DNA of 64,000 nt from Aphelenchoides besseyi (Eukaryota; Nematoda; Chromadorea; Rhabditida; Aphelenchoididae). This document shows, piece by piece, positions 1 to 8,677 of the stretch (within the stretch, counting starts at the first letter, position 1; every line of letters starts with the position of its first letter). The notes under the pieces are model-generated. The model saw only the letters and a program-made list of their open reading frames with translations. It ran no database searches and had not been told where the DNA came from. Made by a program: the position numbers and the translations under genes. The DNA lies in NCBI GenBank assembly GCA_024699855.1, contig JAMPIQ010000002.1:2046001-2110000 (forward strand). The letters are read 5' to 3'.

Positions 1-1093
1 ATCAAACGACGAGTTGATGGAACCAATTACGTTCAGAGCATCTCGCTCGTGGTGCGACCGTTTCAAACGACGTTTTGGAATCGTAGACAGGAAAATTACA
101 AAATTTGTGACTCGCGCGTCGCAAAACACCGAAGAACAGCACTCGGCAACCGCTCAAAATTTCGTCGCCCAAATTCGGGAAGAAGTTCAACGTCTTCGTA
201 TTCCTGCGAGTTCTGTCTTCAATGCCGACCACTGCGGATGTCAGTTGGAATTTCATTCGGGACGTGGACTCGCCGATCGTGGGCAACGACAAGTGTATGG
301 ACGCACAAGTTCAACCAGTGCGATGACCCATTCCTTTACCGTTGTGCCGTTGGTCTCAATGGACGGAACACTTCACCCGCGACTGTTTATGCAATTGAAA
401 GAGCCAAATGGTGTTTTCGGTCCGAACGTTAGACACTTTGCGCAACGGGTAAGTCCACTCGTTTCTTATGACCTAACCATCTTTTTGCAGCCAGAAAATG
501 ATTGCCGCAACATGGTCGTGGCTTCGGGGCGAAGTTCCATCATGAATCTAGAAACAATGAAGAAGTTCTTGGATGAATGCGCGTTCCCGTTCATGCCAAA
601 CAACGCAATCTTTATTTTGGATTCGTGGGTTGGCTTTCGTAATGAAGACGCGGTCAACTCCGTTCGACCTGGAGATCGCCGAATCAACATTCGAATAATT
701 CCGAAGCACGTCACCTACTTGGCGCAGCCTCTAGACGTCTTCTTTTTCCGAATGTGGAAGAATTTTGTCCGCAAAATCCACGACCATGCGATTCTGTTCA
801 ACACCGAAACGATGATGTATCAACGCGACAACGCAATCAAACTGATGTCACTAACTCATAATCAGTTTTCTGCTCCGCGATTTTACGATTTCCGCCGACA
901 CTCGTGGAGACAAGCAGGCTACGATGACGGCGAAGCGACGGAACAATTTCAACACCCTGTTCAATACTGTTTTAACGGCAATTTGACATGCGATCGCGAA
1001 AACTGCGAATCTTCATCACTTCTTATCTGCAGCTATTGCGAACAGAATCTGTGTTTTCGCCATTTCTTTGTCGACTACCACGTACATTGGTAG
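1..1093 (+). CDS. pogo/Tigger-like DDE transposase, 5' end cut by window edge
   Basis: Cut-and-paste DNA transposase of the Tc1/mariner superfamily, pogo/Tigger branch. The frame is open to the left edge, so the N-terminus is missing. The visible start (SRSWCDRFKRRFGI) looks like the end of a CENP-B type helix-turn-helix. The DDE_1-like catalytic part follows: first Asp in FNADH, second in FILDSW, third likely in LAQPLDVFFFRMWKNF. The C-terminus is Cys/His rich (CDREN..C..CSYCEQNLC) and could bind zinc. GTAAGT at 449 and TTTTGCAG ending at 490 make a plausible 42-nt in-frame intron, so the reading frame is open either way. No stop interrupts the visible part. I infer a recently active or domesticated copy; its inverted repeats are not visible. 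Confidence 0.75.
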   Translation, partial: SNDELMEPITFRASRSWCDRFKRRFGIVDRKITKFVTRASQNTEEQHSATAQNFVAQIREEVQRLRIPASSVFNADHCGCQLEFHSGRGLADRGQRQVYGRTSSTSAMTHSFTVVPLVSMDGTLHPRLFMQLKEPNGVFGPNVRHFAQRVSPLVSYDLTIFLQPENDCRNMVVASGRSSIMNLETMKKFLDECAFPFMPNNAIFILDSWVGFRNEDAVNSVRPGDRRINIRIIPKHVTYLAQPLDVFFFRMWKNFVRKIHDHAILFNTETMMYQRDNAIKLMSLTHNQFSAPRFYDFRRHSWRQAGYDDGEATEQFQHPVQYCFNGNLTCDRENCESSSLLICSYCEQNLCFRHFFVDYHVHW

Positions 1094-1360
1094 CTATTTT
1101 TTAAAAAATACACTTAATTTACTTGACATTAAATACTAAAACAAAAATTTTTAAAGAATTAAACAAATTCCTTCACTTTTTGTTGATGAAAAGTGAATTT
1201 TCAATTCTGAAATTTTTGCACGTACTCCCCCCTGTGAAACCCGATTTTCCCTTGTTTCGAGCCCTTGATTTTCAAGGGAAATTTTTGATTGAAACGAATT
1301 TCTGTTGTGAGTTTTTTTTGAAGAGAAACCGTGTTTTGTAAAAACCAAACAAAAGATAAT

Positions 1361-1435
1361 AGCGACCGCAGAGAGAGTCGAACAAACGACCCAATTGGAG
1401 TCGCTAGCCACTAACCACTCGGCCACCGCTGCTCA
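1361..1435 (-). pseudogene. tRNA-like sequence, degenerate
   Basis: Read on the minus strand, this has a clear A box (TGGCCGAGTGG) and B box (GTTCGACTC) at tRNA spacing and a plausible anticodon stem (GCGAC/GTCGT). The T stem and the acceptor stem do not pair. A working tRNA is therefore unlikely. It is either a tRNA pseudogene or the head of a tRNA-derived SINE. The D-arm resembles that of Ser/Leu class tRNAs, but the 75-nt length leaves no room for a long variable arm. Confidence 0.45.
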
Positions 1436-1473
1436 CATTTTCAATTGAAAACGACCGGACCATAACTCAAAAA

Positions 1474-1616
1474 AAATTGAGGCCAAATAAAACGGCCAAT
1501 ATCTCCAGAATGAAGCGCGATAAAAAGAAACGGTTTTCACCACGATAATCAGCATGATCGATAGTACGATTTTAGCGATTTTTTTATTTTTGGTTTTTGG
1601 CCAATAACTTGGCCAG
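1474..1616. repeat. Possible short inverted repeat (GGCCAA pairs)
   Basis: A GGCCAA...GGCCAA pair near 1474-1499 reappears in inverted orientation as TTGGCC...TTGGCC near 1596-1616, separated by AT-rich sequence. It could be the end of a small MITE or of the transposon at the left edge. No gene is visible from 1094 to 1755 apart from the tRNA-like sequence. Confidence 0.25.
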
Positions 1617-1754
1617 TTCTACGATTGAGCAAAAATAACTAATACAGTAATGCTCAGCTCATCGAGACGCGTCGATTGATACCAACGACGTCAAATTACA
1701 GCGGGGATCGATGACAAGCACTCCTTGTTAGAAAACAAATACCTCGAACAATGG

Positions 1755-1985
1755 ATGCAAAACTCGCCAACGTTTATACGAATCATTAAATTCGTTTTGA
1801 ATATGTGAATTGAGTTGACGTTGTGTGTTCTACATTTGTTCGATCACTAGGCTTGAGTTACCAAGACATAGCTGTTTTTTGATGTTTGCGTTTCCTAAAG
1901 TAATTATGTAGTGTTATTATGTACGAACCCGCTAACGGAATACAAAGTGTTCGTTGCTTGAAGTTGATTCCCGGTGATGTTGCTC
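1755..1985 (-). pseudogene. Duplicated fragment of the methyltransferase 5' region
   Basis: This block aligns by eye with 19160-19385, which holds the first coding residues and upstream sequence of the FkbM-type methyltransferase. Shared landmarks are GTTGACGTTGTGTGTT, GTAGTGTTATTATGTACGAA and GAAGTTGATTCCCGGTGATG. Both copies agree as far as GTTGCTCATA. Here the sequence then becomes Helitron copy 1. The other copy continues as unrelated DNA, so it serves as an empty site placing the Helitron 5' end near 1984-1988. The start codon is not conserved here. Confidence 0.7.
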
Positions 1986-2071
1986 ATACAGCCAGGATTC
2001 AATACCTGTGGCGTGGTATTGTCTAAACAGCCACATCAAGACCAGAAAATCCAAAGATCTTGATTACGAAA

Positions 2072-5000
2072 ATGCCAAAACGTCCACTTCAACTGACTGA
2101 TGAGGAGATAAAGGAGCGTGAAGAAGAACGTAAGCGTAAGAATCGCGAGCGAATGCGTAAGATTCGTTTGGAACAGAAAGCAGCAAAAGCAACAGAAACG
2201 GAAACACGATCAAAAATCGAAATTGAAAACACACAAGCATTACAAGCACAAAGTCAATTGGTTGAGAAAACAAACCAAATGACAAACTTAACGAAAAACT
2301 CACAAGCATCAGACACACAAATTCAAATTGTTGAAACTGCTCAAGAAACACAATCTATTGCTTCTCCAGACATTTCACAACAAATGTCGTTCGTCGCTAT
2401 CGACACTCAAGAACCGGTGCTCACTATCGAACAAGTTTTGGGCGACAAATTCAGCACTCATTGTCAACCGAATGAACTCTGTGAAGCTGCTCGCAACGAA
2501 TGTCAAATGTCCAGATTGCAACTACCGAACATGGAGAACGTTGGTGAGTGGATCGATTTCGAATCAATTGTGTTTGGTTTGTTGATTTTGATTGCGAACA
2601 CTTCGTTGAAAGTTGGTTTAATGTCGATGTCATTTTGGACCGACTACTACCGTTCTGCTGAATCGAATCCGTCGAAGTATTTCATCGTCAAACCACCGAT
2701 TGCTCCAAACGAAGACGCTTATTTGTTGATCCCAATTCAAAATTGCGGACACTACGTTTTGGCGGTAATGGAAAAGAAGGCACTCAGCAATCATTGTATT
2801 CTGTATTATTGCGATTCGTTTCATAAACCCGTTTCTCAAACTGTCTATAGGTTAATCAATTCGATTTACAGTCAATGTTTCGCTCATTGGACGGGTTTGA
2901 ATCCAAACGCAAACATGTTCTTGAACGACATTGGATACCAAAGTGATCTGCAAAATGATACATGCAATTGTGGTGCTTACGTTGTTTCGAATGCAATAAA
3001 CTTCTTCGAGAACAAACATCAACATTCAAATGGCGTTTTTCTAACAAAGTTAAACGAAGACGGTTTCGCAAAACGTTTGAATCTGTTTGACACATTGGAA
3101 GCTTTGTTCTCATCATTTTGTGAAGCCAATCAAAATGCCAATGCTGAACCAATGGGTCAATCCGAAGTAATTGCATTAGAAAACGAAGTAGATGCTGAAA
3201 AACGAGCAAAACGATTGCAACAAAAACGTGACAACATCAACAAAAAACGGGCTTCTGAATCCAATCAACAAAGATTAAATCGTTTATCCGATCAAAATAT
3301 TCGCCAAAGAAGCGTTCGAGAAGCAGAATCTGAACAACAAAAAGTAGATCGATTGGCTAAAGACAAAGTTAAACATCAAGACTCGCGTTCAAATGAATCA
3401 GACCAACAAAAAGCTGATCGATTAAGTAAAGATAAAGCACAACATCAAAATTCACGTTCAAATGAATCAAACCAACAGAAAGCTGAACGATTGGCTAAAG
3501 ATGCAGCCCACCATCAAATTTCGAGAATCACAGCACAACAGAAACAAACTCAACTGAACGTCGCATCCAAACAAGCTGATGTCCCGGTCCATCAACTAAG
3601 CAAGATGATCAGTGAATGTCTTTGCGGTGCATTGCATTTTGAAGAAGAACGAGTTGGAAATAAACAAACGTTCAACGACTGCTGCAATCATGGTAAAATT
3701 GAGTTGCCTGACTTACCTAAATTGCCACAAGAATTGGATGATCTGTTCACTGGTAAACACCCACTCTCGAACAACTTTTTGAACAACATCCGCAAGTATA
3801 ACTCCGCAAACAGTTTCGCCGCCTTCAATGTTAAGATGCGATCGTTTGCAACTCCGGGTCCTTACTGCTTTTCAATTCAAGGCCAAATCTGTTACGAGAT
3901 CGATGAAAGTGTAAGCGCAACAGCTGATCGAAAATACGGCCAGTTGTTCTTTTCTGATCCTGCTGAAGCAGTTGATAGACGAATGAACACAACAAATGGA
4001 ACCAAGAAGGAACTAATGGAGTTGTTGGACAAGATAATACGCGAACATAACCCGCACGCTAAAATGCACATGATGATGAATGAATTGATGAAAGAAGAAG
4101 AGAACGCTGGCAGACCTGTTGAAAATGTGCAAATGTCGTTCAAAATGCGACCCGGTTATGATCCGAACCGTTTCAACGAACCAACTGTCGACGAAATCGG
4201 CGCCGTTTTTACAACCGACGCTTCTGGAGATATGCGTGAAATGTCCTTAGTCATCCAATTGAAAGACGAACCATCACCACGAGTTCTAAGTTCATTGAGC
4301 CCATTTGCCACTTCCTGGTTGTACCCACTGTTCTTCCCTAAAGGAACTCTCGGATGGTCAATTGATATGACGAAAATAAACGCAAACAAACATACCCGAC
4401 TAACTCGTGCTGAATTCCATAGTTATCGGTTGGCCATTCGAAAAAACTCCAACAGTCGAATTCATTACGGTAAGAAACTGTTCCAACAGTTCGTCGTGGA
4501 TTCGTATGTGCAAGTGGAAAGCGATCGCATAAAATGGATTCGAATGAACCAAAAGCAACTAAAAACAATTCACTATCATGAACTGCACGCAAGTCTGAAC
4601 AAACTCGGTCAAAAACTGGATCGCGCTATTGGAAGAATACGCATTTTGCCATCGACTCACTTCGGCTCACCACGTTTCATGCGTGAGAACTACCAGGATG
4701 CAATGGCGATAGTTTTGAACAACGGAAACCCGGATCTGTTCATCACCATGACATGCGATGCACTTTGGCCGGAAATCGTACAAACCATCAATGAAACCAT
4801 CGTCCTTGGCGCCAAACAAACAGCTAGTGATCGTCCGGACATCGTTGCGCGTGTCTTTGCCCTGAAAGTAGAAGCAATTATTGACGACTTGGTGAAGAAA
4901 CAAATTTTCGGTGAACCGAAATGTTATGTTTACGTTACCGAATTCCAAAAACGCGGACTTCCACATATTCACTGCTTAGTAAGTCTGAAAGATGGACAGA

Positions 5001-7687
5001 AGTTCTTGCAACCAAAAAACATCGACAATTACTTCAGCGCCGAATTGCCGCCAGAATCGGATCCGGAACTGTTAGAATTGGTGAGCAAGTACATGATCCA
5101 TCGAGTTTGTGGCGACAAAAACCCCAGCGCTCCATGCATGATCAAGAGAAAGTGCCGACACAAGTTCCCGAAACAGTTTTTGGAAGAAACCAAAGTCAAC
5201 GAAAACGGTTATCCATTTCTGAAACGACCAAATAACGGACGCACTATTGAAATCAAAGGTGTGAAGTATGATAACCGTCGAGTTGTCCCACATAGTTGGT
5301 ACCTTTTGAAGCGCTATCGATGCCATATCAACGTTGAAATTGTGAGCTCCATTAAGAATGTCAAGTACCTTTACAAATACACTTACAAAGGTTACGACGC
5401 CGCTTCCTTGGAATTGCAATCATCCGGCAATATTAATCACGATGAAATCAAAGACCACATTGACGGTCGTTACGTCGGTCCTGTCGAAGCGTGTTATCGG
5501 ATCCTGAAGTTAAAAATGCACGATAAGAGCCACCACATTGAACGATTGCCAATCCATTTGGAAAACCAACAAGCCGTCTACATCGAAGAAGATTGCGATG
5601 CTGAAAAAGCGAAAAAAGCAATGGAAAAGAAAACTAAACTAATGGACTATTTTACCTTAAATGAACGTGATTCGAACGCGCGCCAACTTCTGTATTCTGA
5701 AATTCCAACTCATTACTCATGGAAATCAGTTAAAGTACTCACCAACCAAAACACCGAAACGGTCAATCAATGGGAACCAAGAGTACGAAGCAGCAATACG
5801 ATCGGTCGGATGTATGCAATTAGTCCAAGTCAAGGTGATTTGTGGCACTTACGTCTTTTGCTTCGACACGTCAAAGGTGCAAAAAGTTTCAAAGAATTGC
5901 GAACAGTTGACGGAACTGAATATCAAAATAATGGAGAAGCATGTCTGGCATTGGGTTTGATAGAAGATGATGAAGAGTATGTAAAATGTATGGGAGAAGC
6001 AGTTAAGGTGTTGATGCCACGAAAATTACGTACTCTGTTTGCCAACATACTCATTCATTGCAACCCAGCCGATCCAAAATTGTTGTGGGAAAAATTCAGA
6101 CATGATCTGAGCGAGGATTTTGCTCGTCGACTAAAAGATAAGTCAAAAGCAATTGCACGAGCATACAAACGTATTGACACAATCTTGCAACGAGAAAACA
6201 AGTCAATTAAAGACTTCCCATCGATGGACGCAGTAGACGACGTTGACAAAATCGAAGAACCAATTGACCACGAGCAAGAGCTCGAATCTGCAAAAGAAAT
6301 GTACGAAACTTTGAATGACGACCAGAAAGTAATCGTGCACAAAATTCTTGATGTTCTTCAAAACGACTGTGACAAAAAATGTTTCTTTGTTGACGGATTA
6401 GGAGGTACTGGAAAAACGTATGTCTACAAAACATTGTGTCATTACATCCTCGGATTGAAAAAGAAGTTCTTGACATGTGCCTTCACAGGTATTGCTGCTT
6501 TGTTGTTGCCCAATGGACGAACGTGCCACAAAACATTTGGACTTGGAGTTCCGCTTGACCGCGATTCGAACTCAACTTTGACTCCCAACAATCGCGGCGG
6601 TAAAATGTTGATGCAAGCAGATGTGATCATTTGGGATGAAGCACCAATGGCCCCTAGATATGCATTAGAAATCGCCGATCGAAAACTAAGAGAACTAATG
6701 AATAGCAACTTACCATTCGGTGGAAAAATCTTCGTGCTCGGTGGAGACTTCCGACAGATTTTGCCAATTCTGAAGTACGGTACCATCGGCGAAACCATCA
6801 ATTTGTCCATTTGCTCATCAACTTTGTGGAATCAGTTTGAAAAATTGAAATTGACTACCAACATGCGCACCAAACCGAACGAAGTTGAATTTGCTGATTT
6901 CCTGAAACAAGTCGGAGAAGGAACACTAAACAACGAAAACGAACAGATAAACTTACCATCTCACTGTTTAGTTGGCCAGAACTTGGAACAAGAAATCTTC
7001 GGCAAGCTGATCGAAAACAAACAGTTCAACGACATGGGGAACTCGGCGATATTGGTATCCAAACACATTGGCGTCAACGAGTCAAACGAAAAAGTCCTGA
7101 ATATGTTGGATGGCCAAAGCAAAACCTACCTTTCAATCGACACGGCCGTTGATGCTGAAAACTGTGACGACAACACACTTCTTCTCCCTGAGTACTTGAA
7201 CATGATCGAAGAAGGTTCGCTGCCACCACACAAACTAGTGCTCAAGAAAAACGCCGTGGTGATACTGATCCGCAATTTGTCACAAGAAGACGGTTTGTGC
7301 AACGGTACACGATTGTTGGTTTTGGCAATGAATGACCATTCAGTTGAGTGTCAGATTTTAACTGGACATCACGCAGGCGAACGACACATCATTCCGCGAA
7401 TTAACAACACAATTGACTACCGCGGAATGTTCCAATTGAACCGGAAACAATTTCGATTGAAATTGGCGTTTGCGATGACAATCAACAAAAGTCAGGGCCA
7501 AACATTCGAACGTGTTGGATTGAATCTCGAGCACGAAGTTTTCGAACATGGTCAGTTGTACGTTGCTTTGTCTCGTGCACGCTCTTGGGATTCAGTGAAA
7601 GTTTTAACTCAAGCAAATGACCGACAAGATAATGGTGACTGCTTAGTAAAGAATATTGTGCATCGTGAAATTTTCAATCGTTTGTGA
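2072..7687 (+). CDS. Helitron Ulp1 protease-Rep-helicase protein, intact
   Basis: Single uninterrupted 1871-aa ORF starting at MPKRPLQ; the codons before this ATG add nothing conserved. Order: a basic N-terminal coiled coil (residues 1-60); a C48/Ulp1-like cysteine protease with His227 (CGHYVLAV), Asp248 (YCDSF), Gln294 and Cys300 (CNCGAYV); four 23-residue Gln/Lys-rich repeats; a Helitron N-terminal Rep domain with the HUH motif PHIHCLV (His965, His967) and tyrosines in KYLYKYTYKG (about 1099-1105); then a Pif1/RecD-like helicase with Walker A GGTGKT (1444-1449), Walker B IIWDEAPM (Asp1522) and C-terminal LSRARSWDSV. In the family, Rep nicks and rejoins DNA strands and the helicase unwinds. 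The protease domain may cut SUMO or ubiquitin-like conjugates or the polyprotein itself; that is inference. All catalytic residues are present, so it may be active. Confidence 0.95.
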   Translation: MPKRPLQLTDEEIKEREEERKRKNRERMRKIRLEQKAAKATETETRSKIEIENTQALQAQSQLVEKTNQMTNLTKNSQASDTQIQIVETAQETQSIASPDISQQMSFVAIDTQEPVLTIEQVLGDKFSTHCQPNELCEAARNECQMSRLQLPNMENVGEWIDFESIVFGLLILIANTSLKVGLMSMSFWTDYYRSAESNPSKYFIVKPPIAPNEDAYLLIPIQNCGHYVLAVMEKKALSNHCILYYCDSFHKPVSQTVYRLINSIYSQCFAHWTGLNPNANMFLNDIGYQSDLQNDTCNCGAYVVSNAINFFENKHQHSNGVFLTKLNEDGFAKRLNLFDTLEALFSSFCEANQNANAEPMGQSEVIALENEVDAEKRAKRLQQKRDNINKKRASESNQQRLNRLSDQNIRQRSVREAESEQQKVDRLAKDKVKHQDSRSNESDQQKADRLSKDKAQHQNSRSNESNQQKAERLAKDAAHHQISRITAQQKQTQLNVASKQADVPVHQLSKMISECLCGALHFEEERVGNKQTFNDCCNHGKIELPDLPKLPQELDDLFTGKHPLSNNFLNNIRKYNSANSFAAFNVKMRSFATPGPYCFSIQGQICYEIDESVSATADRKYGQLFFSDPAEAVDRRMNTTNGTKKELMELLDKIIREHNPHAKMHMMMNELMKEEENAGRPVENVQMSFKMRPGYDPNRFNEPTVDEIGAVFTTDASGDMREMSLVIQLKDEPSPRVLSSLSPFATSWLYPLFFPKGTLGWSIDMTKINANKHTRLTRAEFHSYRLAIRKNSNSRIHYGKKLFQQFVVDSYVQVESDRIKWIRMNQKQLKTIHYHELHASLNKLGQKLDRAIGRIRILPSTHFGSPRFMRENYQDAMAIVLNNGNPDLFITMTCDALWPEIVQTINETIVLGAKQTASDRPDIVARVFALKVEAIIDDLVKKQIFGEPKCYVYVTEFQKRGLPHIHCLVSLKDGQKFLQPKNIDNYFSAELPPESDPELLELVSKYMIHRVCGDKNPSAPCMIKRKCRHKFPKQFLEETKVNENGYPFLKRPNNGRTIEIKGVKYDNRRVVPHSWYLLKRYRCHINVEIVSSIKNVKYLYKYTYKGYDAASLELQSSGNINHDEIKDHIDGRYVGPVEACYRILKLKMHDKSHHIERLPIHLENQQAVYIEEDCDAEKAKKAMEKKTKLMDYFTLNERDSNARQLLYSEIPTHYSWKSVKVLTNQNTETVNQWEPRVRSSNTIGRMYAISPSQGDLWHLRLLLRHVKGAKSFKELRTVDGTEYQNNGEACLALGLIEDDEEYVKCMGEAVKVLMPRKLRTLFANILIHCNPADPKLLWEKFRHDLSEDFARRLKDKSKAIARAYKRIDTILQRENKSIKDFPSMDAVDDVDKIEEPIDHEQELESAKEMYETLNDDQKVIVHKILDVLQNDCDKKCFFVDGLGGTGKTYVYKTLCHYILGLKKKFLTCAFTGIAALLLPNGRTCHKTFGLGVPLDRDSNSTLTPNNRGGKMLMQADVIIWDEAPMAPRYALEIADRKLRELMNSNLPFGGKIFVLGGDFRQILPILKYGTIGETINLSICSSTLWNQFEKLKLTTNMRTKPNEVEFADFLKQVGEGTLNNENEQINLPSHCLVGQNLEQEIFGKLIENKQFNDMGNSAILVSKHIGVNESNEKVLNMLDGQSKTYLSIDTAVDAENCDDNTLLLPEYLNMIEEGSLPPHKLVLKKNAVVILIRNLSQEDGLCNGTRLLVLAMNDHSVECQILTGHHAGERHIIPRINNTIDYRGMFQLNRKQFRLKLAFAMTINKSQGQTFERVGLNLEHEVFEHGQLYVALSRARSWDSVKVLTQANDRQDNGDCLVKNIVHREIFNRL
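3248..3523 (+). repeat. Four tandem 69-bp coding repeats
   Basis: Four exact-length 69-bp units in the Helitron ORF encode a 23-residue motif of the form R..ES.QQK..RL.KDK..HQ.S. The same array is at 24358-24633 in copy 2. It links the Ulp1-like domain to the Rep domain and is predicted to be helical and highly charged. Similar Arg/Gln-rich repeats precede Rep in other animal Helitrons. Confidence 0.85.
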
Positions 7688-7776
7688 ATAGCAACTTAAC
7701 TGGAAGTAAGTAGACCAATTACAAAGTGTCTAAACCAACGAACTAAACAAAAATCTCTTCAAATTTTAAGACAAGT

Positions 7777-7796
7777 CCATGGCCTTCGGGCCATGG
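7777..7796. promoter_or_regulatory. Inter-gene hairpin with TTCG loop (Helitron 1)
   Basis: Perfect 8-bp stem CCATGGCC/GGCCATGG closed by the tetraloop TTCG, 90 nt after the helicase stop codon. The identical hairpin lies 85 nt after the stop in copy 2 (28888-28907), although flanking sequence has diverged. It may be an RNA structure at the 3' end of the first transcript or a former Helitron terminus; the role is unknown. Confidence 0.7.
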
Positions 7797-8320
7797 CATC
7801 ATCGTGCTTGCGTTTATCGACGGACGGCGATGGTGGACGGCAACAAAAATGGTAAGCAATTTGGTTTATTCAATTTCATGTTTTGTTTCTTCAGATCTCG
7901 TACTTTCGGTTTCTCTACGTACTCAATGATCATGGTTGTCAATGTCAATGAAGTAAGTTCTGACTATTTGCGTTGTTATTTGAACATTCATCGTTCAGAT
8001 TCTCATTCTCTGTTCATGTGCAAACTCAACCGGCTTTTTGAATGGACAACCAAAATGAAACCGATCACTGCTAAACGATTCTCTTACGATCATCTTCAAG
8101 GATTTCTACCAAAGTCGAATATCTATTGTTATCTTTCTCTTTTCTATTGTACACTGGAAAAACCACATCACAACCGGAGCACCAAACTCACACCTCAGAC
8201 CGTGTCTCCATCTTGGGTCCCGGCTGTTCCCGTCTACATTTCAAAGGTGCGAAGGTTGTGATGTCGGTTCCAAAGTATCCCCCAAAATCATATGCGAATA
8301 AACGACTCAATTTGTGTTAA
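7779..8320 (+). other. Unresolved spliced ORF between the two Helitron genes
   Basis: Several GT-AG introns are suggested (GTAAGC at about 7852 to TTCTTCAG; GTAAGT at about 7951 to TCGTTCAG). Short open exons such as SRTFGFSTYSMIMVVNVNE align loosely with the same position in copy 2. I could not join them into one frame, so this is either a decayed third gene or a long 5' leader. No family is recognised. From 8321 to 8484 I see nothing else. Confidence 0.3.
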
Positions 8321-8484
8321 CCGCAAAACGTGATCGTGTGTATGTTTTCAACCAATAAAATGCATTTTTTCCCTATTGAAAAGTTTGTATACGTTAGTTT
8401 TGATTGTATAATGAGATGTATTGCAAGAATAAAGATCCTCCTTTTCCTCACCAACAACAAATGCGCCGCGTCTCTCTATTTTTA

Positions 8485-8545
8485 GTGTCCGGAGAGCGAC
8501 CGCATTCGTGCAGCGTTTTTTGGAATGAGCGCTCTTTATGCAAAT
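8485..8545 (+). promoter_or_regulatory. Upstream element of the RPA-like gene (shared module)
   Basis: A block reading roughly GTGTCC..GAG.CGACCG....GAATGAGC.CTCTTTATGC recurs before the RPA-like gene here and in the decayed cassettes at 21220-21289, 22571-22629 and 30871-30940. It lies about 80 bp before the TATA box. Conservation across otherwise diverged units suggests an upstream promoter element. Confidence 0.5.
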
Positions 8546-8623
8546 TTGTTCAGAACCAATTAGCGATTGACATGTTTCAAATTTCGAACAAATCAGAGAT
8601 ACACACGTCGACTACGTAAACTG

Positions 8624-8631
8624 CATATAAG
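8624..8631 (+). promoter_or_regulatory. TATA box of the RPA-like gene
   Basis: CATATAAG lies 47 nt before the start codon at 8678. Copy 2 has TATAAAAGG in the same place relative to its own RPA-like gene. Position and conservation suggest a separate pol II promoter for the second Helitron gene. Confidence 0.55.
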
Positions 8632-8677
8632 AGGAGTTCGTTCACTTCACTCGGTTATTCAGTTTGTTGTCTTCAGC

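Noticed and set aside
1361..1435. Functional tRNA gene
   Set aside because: Acceptor and T stems do not pair, although both internal promoter boxes are present; kept only as a tRNA-like pseudogene.
3248..3523. CRISPR-like regular repeat spacing
   Set aside because: The units are contiguous coding repeats without spacers, in a eukaryotic transposon gene.
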